In this document: positions 41,956 to 51,977 of the stretch, one piece after another
Layout of the letters: the number at the start of each line of letters is the position of its first letter
How positions within the stretch are numbered: the stretch's first letter is position 1
Assembly: GCA_003427395.1 (NCBI GenBank)
Contig: BFEA01000653.1
Coordinates: forward strand, 125,751 to 180,063
DNA from: Chara braunii
Taxonomy: Eukaryota > Streptophyta > Charophyceae > Charales > Characeae
Length of the DNA stretch: 54,313 bases
Reading direction: 5' to 3'
Translations under genes and position numbers: made by a program
The notes under the pieces: model-generated
What the model was told of the DNA's origin: nothing
Database searches by the model: none
What the model saw: the letters and a program-made list of their open reading frames with translations, nothing else

Positions 41956-43440
41956 GACCTACTAGACCTTCGATCACTCAATGTAAATGGACTAGCATCA
42001 ACCAAACAAGCAAAACGGCAAACTATCTTGGAACAATTGAAAGGGGTCGGAGGGGGAGATTGGCCTGATGCAATCTGCATCCAAGAAACCCACCTTATGG
42101 ATAATGATGATCACAATTACATACACAAGCAAATATGGCCACATAGAGCTTTCAGAGCATATGTCCCAAGGCCAGGTAGTGCAGGTGTGACTATCTGGAT
42201 ACCTCCTGACATGAGGATAAAGCCAGTATACTGGACAAAGGACAAGGAGGAGGGAAGATGGGTTTTTGTGACTGTAATGATGGAACTAGAAATGGTAACG
42301 ATATTATGTGAGTACGTCCAAATGAAGCAGGGGAAAGGAGACAATTTTTTTAACATATCAAAGGAATCATTCCTGTTGGTATCTCATTCATTGTGGTAGG
42401 AGACTTCAATGCATCCCCGAATCGCCATCTAGATCCCTCCCCCTTACCCTTCTTACATAGAGACGGATGAGCAAATCACAGAAGGGTTAAATCAGTCTCT
42501 CAATCTCTTTGACTCGTATAAAAGATCTTATTCTACTAAATGAAGCTACCCATGCTTTAGAAAGAGTCAAACTCTAAAAACAACAAAATCCCGCATAGAT
42601 CTCATTCTATTATCGAAAGAGTTGGAGGGAGTTCTGCAAGTAGCAGAGATCTTTCCACGAAGTGTTTTTCCGGACCTTGACCATGCTATGTGTGTGACCA
42701 TATTATCTTTCAGAAAAAAAAAACGATCTGGGTAGAGGATTCTACAAGTTAAACAATTCCTTATTGCACATGGATCAATTTAAATTTTACGTAAAAGATA
42801 TTTGTTTTTTTTTGCGGAAACAAAGAGACCTGATTAAAGATGACATAATATCGAAAGAGTTGGAGGGAGCTTTGCAAGTAGCAGAGATTTTTTCACGAAG
42901 TGTTTTCCCGGGCCTTTAACATGCTATGTGTGTGACCATATTATCTTTCAGAAAAAAAACGATCTGGGTAGAGGATTCTACAAGTTAAATAATTTCTTAT
43001 TGAATATGGATCAATTCAAATTTTACTTAAAAGATGTTTGTTTTTTCTGCCGGAAAGAAAGAGACCTGATTAAAGATGACATAAGATGATTCAACAACGG
43101 CTTACTGTTCCTAAGTCGTAAATGGAATGAATATTCCAAAATGTTGGTTGCTCAACGTCATTTGGAGGAAATCAACCTCCAAACACAACTTCATCATTTA
43201 GAACAACAGGAAGAAGATTCAAAAGATGAGTCAGAATTAGCCTCAATAGCAGGGGAAATCAACAACATCGAGTCCAAACTTTTATCCTTTTTAGAACACT
43301 GTTGGCAAGGAGTCAAAATTAGAGGTAAGTTGAAAGGACATAACACAAAAAGAGCCATGAATGTCAATTTTTTTACAATAGCTAAGGCTAGAACAGGAAG
43401 ATCAATAATCGAAGTTCTTTCAGATCCTTAAGACCTTCAG
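41956..43440 (+). pseudogene. LINE family B copy B2, APE endonuclease domain
   Basis: It reads DLLDLRSLNVNGLASTKQAK, WPDAICIQETHLMD (catalytic Glu intact, unlike B1), RPGSAGVTIWIPPDM, VVGDFNASPNRH in another frame (42393) and TTKSRIDLILLSKELEG (42580). DLDHAMCVTILSFRKK follows, then a 238-bp tandem duplication. LEQQEEDSKDE and LASIAGEINNIESKLLSFLE (43195-43300) form a coiled-coil-like linker. Frameshifts make it inactive, but it is better preserved than B1. Confidence 0.85.
42611..43084 (+). repeat. 238-bp tandem duplication in the B2 endonuclease end
   Basis: Units 42611-42848 and 42849-43084 both start TATCGAAAGAGTTGGAGGGA and end GATTAAAGATGACATAA, with about 90 percent identity. The first unit keeps LDHAM; the second reads GL-stop-HAM. 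Confidence 0.9.
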
Positions 43441-46400
43441 GGACCTTGGGTCACCTCGACACCTGCCTGTACGCAGGTGGCAAGAAACTTTTACAAGGAC
43501 CTCTTCAAGTCTGAATGGAAGCACATCCCTAGAGCACAACCAATACAAGAGATAAATGAAATTTGACCCCACTTACAAAATCCCTCTTAGAAGAGCAAAA
43601 GTCTATACTAGAATCTTCCTTATCTAAAGAAGAAGTTTGAACAACATTGATGATGATGGAGGAAGAGAAACCTCTAGGCATAGATGATCTACCTAAGGAA
43701 TTTTGGGAGGTGATGTGGGAACATCTGTCCCAAGATCTAATGGATTTTTACCATGAGGTGTGGATCACAGGGAGAATGAGAGAGGTGGTAGGACAATGAA
43801 TTTTAACTCTCTTACATAAGAAAAGGGAAAAAATGAACATTAAAAATTACAGACCAATTACTTTGCTGACAGTGGTATACAAATTGGTAGCTAAGGTCTT
43901 AGCAAACCGCTCAACGAAAGTTACAACAGATATAATTTATCCTACTCAAACAGGATTCATTGAAGAAAGAAATATTTAAGATAACATTCTTTTGGTAAAC
44001 GAATTAATCAAATTGTCCAGACAATCAAAACACAATGCAACTTTTATCTTCATAGATTTTGAGAAAACTTATGATCATGTGGACTCATTGTTTCTAGACA
44101 AATGTATGACAAAATTAAATTTTGGTATGTGTTTTCGAAGATGGGTAGAGATACTACATTCAAATGTCATTACAAGGGTAATGATAAATGGTAGCATTGC
44201 CTCATCCATTGAACTTGAACGTTTGGTGAGGCAAGAAGACCCTATCGCCCCCTTCCTTTTTACATGGTGATGGGGACATCAAGCGTATCTAGATCCCGTA
44301 CATTCCAAAAAAGACCATTCCAGTTTTCTCATTGTTCGCTGATGATCTCTCCTTGATGGTTAAAACCTCTCAGAAAAGTATGATGGAAATCAAATTATTA
44401 ATGAATAAATTATTCTCCCTCTCTAATATAAGGATAAACTGGGGGAACAAAACTCAAGGGTGGTGGATTCATCATCAGCGGGTGAGATCACCAGAACCCC
44501 TCGTTAACTGTTACTTTCAGGCATTCCAATCAGAGTGTTAGGGGTCTCTCTGTCTGCAACAGGTAAACCATCAGCAAATAATGAATGAATATCTAAATCA
44601 GCCTTAGCTAAGATGGAACAGTGGAAGGATAAACAAACCTCTTAAATAGGTAGGTCACTCATAATTATTAATAATATAATATTCGCAGCTCTATGGTACA
44701 AATCATCAATCTGGGCACTTGACAAATCAACCCTCAAAGCAGTACAACAACAAGTACCATCACACTTATGGAGAGGTAACCACGATTACAAAAACGTTAT
44801 CAGTAGAGTGGTTTGACAAACAGTGATACAACCAAAGACAAAAGGTGGTTTAGGCATATTAGACCCAGCCACGCAGACAATGGCATTGGCAATTCAGTGG
44901 ATTAAACGCTTGTTGTTTAAACCACACACCCCATGGTTGGCACTGGCCTGGGAACAAATTACACGAGTTGCACTCGAAGCACCCTTAGATACAAATCCGA
45001 TGATTTGGATATAAAATCGATGTTGGTCTATACCCAGAGGAAGGTCACAGACCCCAAACCAAGGCGTGAATTCGAAGCGTCAGGCAACGAGGATGAATAT
45101 AAAAAATGATTCTTTCTGGCCTGATCTACTCAGAACGTGGCAAAAGCTACCTCTTCCGGATAAAATCTCTCCCAAGAGATGGAAAGAGGTTGCCAACAAC
45201 CACTATTCAACAATAGATGGATCACAGACTCTCAAAGAAGGATGTTACACTGCACAGTCTCACATTGGAGGGGGTGGTTTAAGAATGGTATTCATAAGGT
45301 AGGAGGCATCTGGAACATAGAAACAAAGGATTCAAACTCGCACTCGGATGTTTCATCAAAATTAAGGTACTGTAGACAATCTGAATAAAAAATTGAAGCG
45401 TTAATTGAGTTGATCCCCCTAAACTAGATGAGGATACTAAGAAAATGACCTAAGTTTCAAGGAGATGATTGGGTTGGTCTACAAAACAATGACCAGCAGG
45501 TAAGTAATGTGAATTATGGTTCATGAGGATGGATCCCTTCTCATTACAGTTCTCTCCTTATGCCAAAATAACATCCTTCTGAAAACTCACCCTCGAGAAA
45601 CAAGATGGGTACAGGTCGATCAGGTATTCAGGGTAAGAGTGCTAGAAAGTAAAAATTGATGGCACACCTTCAAGCCGGATTGTCCAATTAACAAACTTCC
45701 TCTATATCCAGTTAACTGGATATGGACTACAACGATGGGAAATAATAGAAAGTATACTATCAGTCAAATCGACATACCGTATGCTGAGACCTAAACTGGA
45801 TCTGAGAGATCAAGTAGAGACAAGATGGATGAATCAACTAAACGTTGGTAAAGAATCCCTGAGAAACATTAAATGGTTCAAGAACATTAAACGAGCCAAA
45901 GTAGTGTCACTACAATGGCAAATAGACAATAGATGTCTCCCAACAAATGACTGGATTATTGATAGAACTTCTTTAGAAAAGAGAGGGCTGGTTTTTCCCT
46001 GGTATAAGTTTTGCACCTCAGCATTCCCCTCAAGGAAAATCCCAGAAACAATTGAGCACATTTTTCTACAGTGTTCAGGTTCCATATGGCTATGGCGCTG
46101 GTGGGACAGGATATGAAGTAATTTAGGTACTTCCCATATCTGGCCTTGAGAATGGAAGACTCTGTTATGTGAAACCGCCAAGAACATACAGGTAAGTTTA
46201 CCCACAACCTTTTTATTATAGGACAAAGAGCACTTATGTGGGCCATTTGGCGTCGTAGATGCACGTACGAAATGGAGGGTGCAAGGCTCGATGGTCCAGA
46301 GTTTACTGATTCTGTCAAACAACACATACAAACAGAAATCACAGCTCAATGGGAAAAGGTAAAGGAAAAGGTTAAATATTTATCATCCAGGACTAAAATT

Positions 46401-46975
46401 ATACAGCACTTTCAAAACTTCAGTGGTGACTAGCAAGGGGGCCCACAAGGGGGAAGAATTGGCAGGATCAACTGGGGAAGGGCTAGAGATGAACAACAAA
46501 CAGGCCATCAAGAGGAATTTCGGAGGGGTTATCGCCTGGTTTTTCATGAGTGGACAAAACTTGACTGTACTATCCCTCTTGGCCCTTTGTCTGACTTCCC
46601 TCACCCATCCCCTCCTGCGGCACTAAGCTTGGTGCCTTGCTGTTGGTATGGTATACCCTAAATAAAGGTACTCTACTACTCTGGTTCCAAAATTACGATT
46701 CCCAAACCTCTTTGGTTGCTAGAGAGCTGCTTGTTTAGAACTGAGAAATCTGGCGCCCAGTTATTGAGCGAAGAGGCAGAAATTCTGTGGACTTTCAAAA
46801 TTCAATCATATGTGAGGGACGCTGGACCCGTTTTCCAGCAGGTGAAACTCCCCACCAATAGATGGAGTGACCAAATAAGACCTACTAGGGGGGGATGCTC
46901 ATATCACCCTCCCTATTAGGATCTACAGAGTCTTGAAAAAAAGAAAAAGAAAAAAAGAGCCAAGCAATGGCAAAG
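43441..46975 (+). pseudogene. LINE family B copy B2, reverse transcriptase, zinc region, 3-prime UTR
   Basis: Pieces in order: EEKPLGIDDLPKEFWEVMWE (43660); NIKNYRPITLLTVVYKLVAK (43840); TGFIEERNI-stop (43950); ATFIFIDFEKTYDHVDSLFL (44035); RLVRQEDPIAPFLF (44222); LFADDLSLMVKTSQKSMMEI (44329) with the catalytic FADD intact; INWGNKTQGWWIHHQRV; KGGLGILDPATQTMALAIQW (44840). The zinc region has PWYKFCTSAFPSRKIPETIE then HIFLQC (46005-46070); the first Cys is Tyr. The C-terminal tail reads HEWTKLDCTIPLGPLSDFPH, then LSLVPCCWYGIP (46545-46660). The stem-loop is at 46821-46839, followed by an A-rich tail. Confidence 0.88.
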
Positions 46976-47427
46976 CAAGAGGGCAAGGGGGAGGGAGAGA
47001 TAGTAGTGTTTTCTGTCAGAGGAGTGGAACGAATATGAAGCACGGACCAACAGCGGGAACAGCACAGATAAATCCGGTCAGCGCCCCCTTCCGATGAAGT
47101 CCAAATCTCCAGTCAGTCACATTCCCCTGCGTCAGAAGACCTCGTCCGTGTCACGTTCAGCCATGCGATGAAGTAAGGGAACAGCAACATCTTCTCGCGG
47201 CACGACCCTACAACGACCCGACCCCGAGACCAAGGAAAGGAACAGCACCGTCCGTCCCCACACAGCCCCACCAGCTCCCAAAACGGCAATCGGATCAAGT
47301 GGCAGCACCCGAATCCTCAACACACGCAACCGTATTTTTCTCCCACCAACGAGCAGCAATCAGTTAAACCCTTCGTATCACAAGAGAGCAGCGACTTCCC
47401 TGCCCACGCCACCCCTCAGACAAATCA
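46976..47427. other. Unassigned sequence between LINE B2 and SD2
   Basis: C- and A-rich plus strand with short ORFs only; nothing recognised. Confidence 0.5.
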
Positions 47428-48669
47428 AGTAGCAGCGGTTGAAGTCCAGCAAACACCGCGCCGTTTCCAGAAAAAGAAAGCACCCCTCCAGTCGAGTGTT
47501 TCAAACAGCTAGTAGAGCATCAGCCATATCTGGTGCAATCGTCTTCCAGGAAGGAGCATCGTTCACCAACAGGCCACAACTAGGTCAACCGAACAGCCCT
47601 CCCGAACACCATCATCCGGCCGCGTATCCCCAGCGGAGAAGAGCAACGAACCTACCCACAACGCTTCACTTAGCTTCGACTCCAGTCAACCAATCCACAT
47701 CATCAGCCCTCACCGTACAACCGATAGCAAATACAACATGCAACAGAGCAGGAGAAGAGATCGTCACAACGCAGAAAAAGAAGGCCAAAGAAACTCCACA
47801 GTTAGCGTGGGCCGGTCCCGACTACCTGCGCTGAGCGGGATACCCCACAGCTCCTCCATACCAACAACCAGGAGGCGACGCCCCCAGATCAATCCCAACT
47901 GTATAGTGTGACGTTCAGATTCCGCCCGTCCGCTGCCCACACGTCACTCACTCGTTCCGCAGCCTGACGGGATTACTAACAACGTATCAGCCCAGACCAG
48001 CTATGGCTTGAGGCCGGTCAAAGCCTCAGCAGTGCACTCCCACTCTCACCCAAGCGACCACTCTGTACCCTTACTGTGTTCTTGTGATTTCAGACTTAGG
48101 ATTCGAACCCATGGTCTGTTTATGGTCAGTTAGATGTGTGTACCATCCAGGGTCACACGGGCTGGGTTACTACTCTGTTCCACCTGATTGGTGCCTGGAA
48201 AATATACTAAGACCCTCCCACTTTTCGTTACTTTTAAGTGAATGGTGAGCTGAGCTATTGCGTCCACCTCTGGTGTTCTGCATTTCTCCCCAGACGAGGC
48301 TACCCCCAGTAAGATTGAAAGGAAAAATTCACTAACATAGGAGACAGGAGAGAGGACACAGGAGGAAGATGGTTGGTGGGGGGGTATGGATGCGGTAGAA
48401 GTCAAGGGGTTGCCAGGTTGTGGCATTAGCGCCTGAAATGGGGCATTGGAAAGACAGCAAGGATGGGAGGGTTTGAGGCCCCAAGGTCAGCTGGTGAGTG
48501 CTTGCCAACTGTGGGGGCTGAGAAACCGAGAGGAAGCGACATGCATGGGTGGTGGTGGCCCTGGCGGGGGGGGGGGGGGGGGGGTTTCGGGGGGGTAGTG
48601 AAAATCAGTAGATGGTTAACTGTAGGAAGGGGTATGGGACCAACTGGCCTATCTCAGTTTGTACAGCCA

Positions 48670-49650
48670 TGAACTGTTGAAATACAGAGCTGACTCCAGT
48701 GGACGCAATTCGCAGCCAGGAGGCTGCGCTATACCGCTTGCATTTTGTCGCGTAGCGAGAAAGTCTTTTTCAGGAAATGTCGACGACGGCGAAAGGGGTT
48801 TATAGGGCGGTAACACGGGCAATTGAAGGGTGCGGTCGCTGTCGGGGCAGAGACCGGTAGGCCGGGAGGGCAGACCAGCGGTCACGAAAAGCGGTCGGCG
48901 GACCATTTTCATGGACGGCGGCCGGTTTTCCATTTCGGGCGGCGAGGGTGCGATTTTCGGATTTCGGAAGGCCGGGCCAAAGTGGGTTTGGAGGTGTGCA
49001 CAGCAGATGCTGTGCTGTCGTAGTAACAAATGCATCTTTCCCTTCTGTGTGGGAAGATGCACTCGTTGTTTTTCCCGGGAGGAGTTGCTTGTGCTCGGAA
49101 GTTGACGATCGTTATTTTATTTGCTCTTTCCCGGGTCGACATTTTTTGGTTGTGGCTGTGAAGAAGCACTTGTGCAGAGCGCTTCAAGCCCTGCCCGCCG
49201 GCCAGTCTCGCTCCCGAGTGGCTGCGCTTCCGCGTTTGCGCGGCACAGTACAATTCAGAATGTACATTGTGATGGTCAGTTGGATGTTGATATCTCAACA
49301 CCGTCGTACTTTAGACGAGGTTGCTTTGCTCCCCTTGCTCATGTCCGGGAATGGGGGGGGTTGGGGGCGCACCAAGCGCAACCCAAGGTGACATAAAAGA
49401 GATTGAACGAGGAACTCGTTCTTCCTACCCTCTTTTCCTCCGAACATAACGCACACCTATTTTGGTCCGAAACCTACCATATGTACGACCATTCTCAGGG
49501 CCGCGTCCCAAACATAATATACACCCTTTTGGCTGTGTCTGGCGGGAAATATACCCTACATAGGTTCATACCCTACATAGGTTCATTTTGAAGCGGCGTT
49601 ATGCACAGGAGAAGACGGTAAAGGTTTTTATTTATTTATTTTATTTTTTT
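48670..49650. other. GC-rich segment present only in SD2
   Basis: CpG-rich sequence with ORFs on both strands but no recognised domain. It contains a hairpin at 49031-49061 (TGCATCTTTCCC with GGGAAGATGCA, one bulge) and the palindrome CACAGCAGATGCTGTG (48999-49014). A directly repeated ACCCTACATAGGTTCAT occurs near 49553 and 49570. SD1 has about 20 bp here. Confidence 0.5.
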
Positions 49651-49660
49651 GCAGGATTTT

Positions 49661-50158
49661 TTTTTTTTTTTTTTTTTTTNNTNTTTNTNTNTTNTTNTNT
49701 NAACTTCTGTTTCTTTTGCCTTCCACTACCTACTCCTAAGACTATCTAGAGGGGACCCCTGCAAGCATAGTTTCCTCTCTCTGTGAAGGGGAGATTTCAT
49801 GTTGCCCCTTACCCCTACTGGTTAGGGTATAGGGTTGGGGCCGCCAGTGGGGGTCTGGCTAACACAAAGACCGAGACCTGCCAGTAGCTGTGCCTCCCTT
49901 TCTCAACGTCCCCCACCCTTCATCGAGTAGCAGCAGAGGCTATGGCCAACACTCTCCCGCATACCACACACAACCCACTCGCGCTCACACTCACACCCGT
50001 GTTGGTCATAGACCCCGCTAATACCGATCAGGGGTATCCAGAGGACTATCACAGTCCGTTGGCACTAAGTGCGCCGCAGGCGGTCATGGGGCTTGAACCC
50101 ACAACCTCCTGAATGCCACTTGCATGCCTAACCAACTGAGCTAGGCCGCTGGATCTTC
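49661..50158 (-). repeat. SINE-beta, minus strand, with target duplication
   Basis: GCAGGATTTT flanks the element at 49651-49660 and 50159-50168. On the minus strand the head is TAGCTCAGTTGGTTAGGCAT with B box GGTTCAAGCCC. The body carries CCAACACGGGTGTGAGTGTG and GAGTGGGTTGTGTGTGG, and the A-tail (poly-T with ambiguous bases on plus) ends at 49661. Same family as 13868-14187. Confidence 0.9.
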
Positions 50159-50289
50159 GCAGGATTTTCACACCCCCTCCGCTGAAAACTTTCAATTTCT
50201 TACTTCATGCGAAGTTTCAGTTGACATTTCCCACTGTGAAATAGCCTATGTATTCTTCTTGGTTTTCCATTGTTTCCCCGTGGAGGGGA

Positions 50290-50488
50290 AGGGCTGCGCC
50301 GCACTCTGCTGTAGTGCAATACAGAGGCAACACTGGAAGGGTCAGGTAAGCAAGCTTACCCGTACGACCCCTCCGTGGCCCAGAAAAATTAATTTAATAT
50401 CGTGTGGTCCGATGGACCACGGATCAGATATTAAACTGATCAGAACAGATACTACACTTGATCTTAGCCAAAAGGCCGAGAAAGGTAT
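50290..50488 (-). ncRNA. U2: U2 spliceosomal snRNA, copy 2
   Basis: Minus strand from 50488: ATACCTTTCTCGGCC, exactly the plant-type 5-prime end. It then has the same TTTGGCTAAGATCAAGTG, GTAGTATCTG, AATTTTTC Sm site and stem-loops as copy 1. Stem-loop III here has a perfect inner stem GGTAAGC-TT-GCTTACC, where copy 1 has G-U pairs. Apart from the first base, the first ~110 nt are identical to copy 1. TATAAAAT lies 30 bp upstream and a hairpin TTCCCC/GGGGAA follows the 3-prime end. With the canonical first base, this is the more likely expressed copy (inference). Confidence 0.96.
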
Positions 50489-50545
50489 GCTAAGAAATCC
50501 GCCTTCAGCGATTTTATAGGACTCGTACTTGCAACGAGTCTCCAG
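50489..50545 (-). promoter_or_regulatory. U2 copy 2 promoter: TATA box and inverted repeat
   Basis: TATAAAAT (50511-50518) starts at -30. Just upstream GACTCGT-TGCAAGT-ACGAGTC is a perfect 7-bp inverted repeat (about -32 to -52). A TCCCACCG word resembling part of the plant USE lies far upstream (about 50636-50643), at an unusual distance. Confidence 0.7.
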
Positions 50546-50644
50546 AAGAAAGTTATGGGTGCACATTTCTGCTCGTGAATCAGTGTGCTGTGCGTTTGCT
50601 TTTTTATTCATTTCTTTTTCTTCTTTTGGAGAACGGTGGGAGTT

Positions 50645-51160
50645 AGCCTGCGGGCTTAGCTCAGTTGGTAAGGCACAGAAGTTGCATTCAGGAGGTTGTG
50701 GGTTCAATCCCCATTGGCCTCACGTGCGTGCCTGGGCAAGCTTGGTGTTCTACCAGTTGGCTCTCCAAGCCAGCGTTGGCAGGACCTTAGCCAAATATTG
50801 TTGGTTGCTATGCAGCAATGATATTCGCCATTAGACAGCTAATGTGGGGTTGGACAGGAGTAGGGGTAGGTGCAAGTGCCTGGCCAAAGATGCTCGGCAC
50901 TAGCATCGCCGGTTTCCCCCGTCGGCAATGCCTGATCACCTTGCATCATTGTGATGAGGGGCTGATACAAGCCTTGCTCTCGCACCACTGCTGTGGTGCT
51001 AACCTACCCCGTGGGCTGGGGAGAGCTCCAGGTTTGATTGGTGTTCCCCCGTACTATGCATAGAGTAGCGAGAGGATGAGATAGAATATATACAAAAGAA
51101 GATTGAGAGAAGAATATGGATTACTTAAAAAAATAATATATAAATAAAAAGAAGTAAGAA
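50645..51160 (+). repeat. tRNA-derived SINE with a third body type
   Basis: Head TAGCTCAGTTGGTAAGGCAC and B box GGTTCAATCCC, followed by CTGGGCAAGCTTGGTGTTC, then a body unlike SINE-alpha. The 3-prime end (ATTGAGAGAAGAATATGGAT, A-rich) matches the SINE at the same place in SD1 (GTTGAGAGAAGAACATAG). Ends are alike and the middle differs, suggesting replacement or recombination. Confidence 0.7.
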
Positions 51161-51167
51161 GTGGGAG

Positions 51168-51475
51168 CAAGCAGCCTAGGCACGCAAGTGGCATTCAGGA
51201 GGTCTTGGGTTCAATCCCCATTGCCCTCATGTGCCTTCCTGGGCAAGCTTGGCACCCGCCACCTAGAGAGAGGCCATTGGTTCCCCCGAGTGGCATCGAG
51301 CAGAGACTGATGATGTACCAAGGGGGAGGGGACCCGGGAGGAGGCACAGAGACTGGCCCATGGAAGCAGCTTAGTCCTGATGCTACTGGCTGACCCCTAC
51401 CCGGTACCACCCACCTGCTGAAGCAGGTATCACACCTGCTGATGGGTGCAGCTCCCGCATGTTCCCTTGCTGATT
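51168..51475 (+). repeat. SINE-alpha in SD2, A box deleted
   Basis: Begins CAGCCTAGGCACGCAAGTGG, so the A box is lost compared with SD1 (21085). B box GGTTCAATCCC and body as in SD1, including the CCTGCT/AGCAGG hairpin. Confidence 0.85.
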
Positions 51476-51497
51476 CGCACCACTTCTCAGCGAGTGT

Positions 51498-51530
51498 GCA
51501 AACTGAGAATGAATCTTCCATTAGAACATG
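51498..51530 (-). repeat. Dispersed block Y, copy Y11
   Basis: GTGCAAACTGAGAATGAATC and TTCCATTAGAACATG. The minus strand reads GHVLMEDSFSVCTLAEKWCE. It sits directly before a tRNA-like repeat and is absent from the corresponding site in SD1. Confidence 0.5.
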
Positions 51531-51535
51531 TCCGG

Positions 51536-51760
51536 TTGATGTAGCTCAGTGGTTAGCGCACCGGTTGGAAATGCGCACTGTGTTATGAGGTTGCGGGTTC
51601 AAAACTCCGCAGCCTTGCGCATGGACACCGGCAGGGTGTTAGAATGATGCATGGCTGGACACACTACCCTAGGCTGACGTAGGTAAGCTATTACAGACAT
51701 TGCTTGCTCACCACCGAGAGGTAAGTCCATGGTTCTCGTATGTTGGGTTTGGGTTGTGGG
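51536..51760 (+). repeat. tRNA-like repeat, complete head
   Basis: TGTAGCTCAGTGGTTAGCGC (A box) and GGTTGCGGGTTCAAAACTCC (B box). The acceptor stem does not pair and the T-loop is long, so it is not a functional tRNA. Another weak tRNA-like head (GTAGCTCAGTAGGTTCGA) lies at 51875-51935 and at 21785-21845 in SD1. Confidence 0.7.
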
Positions 51761-51977
51761 ATGTTTGCCTAATGCTCTTGGTTCTAGTGTTTTTTTGCAG
51801 GCTTGCATACTTGAGGATGATTGTTACTTTTGCCTTCCAGTCCGATATTGTGTACAAATCGTTCAGTTTCCACAGTAGCTCAGTAGGTTCGATAGAAGAT
51901 TGCATGGAGGTCGTGTGTTCAAATTTGCTTATCGAGTGGGAGGCGGGACCAAGAGACCTACTTACTGTCCATAGACT

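Noticed and set aside
47439-47834. 131-codon ORF in SD2
   Set aside because: The frame is not the one open in SD1, where a 1-bp difference shifts it; probably a chance frame in a repeat.
1185-51530. CRISPR-like array from the repeated block Y
   Set aside because: Copies are kilobases apart, in both orientations and in different contexts; there is no regular spacer and no cas gene, and the genome is eukaryotic.
51536-51613. Functional tRNA gene
   Set aside because: Internal promoter boxes are present, but the acceptor stem does not pair and the T-loop is too long; it is repeated as part of a larger unit.
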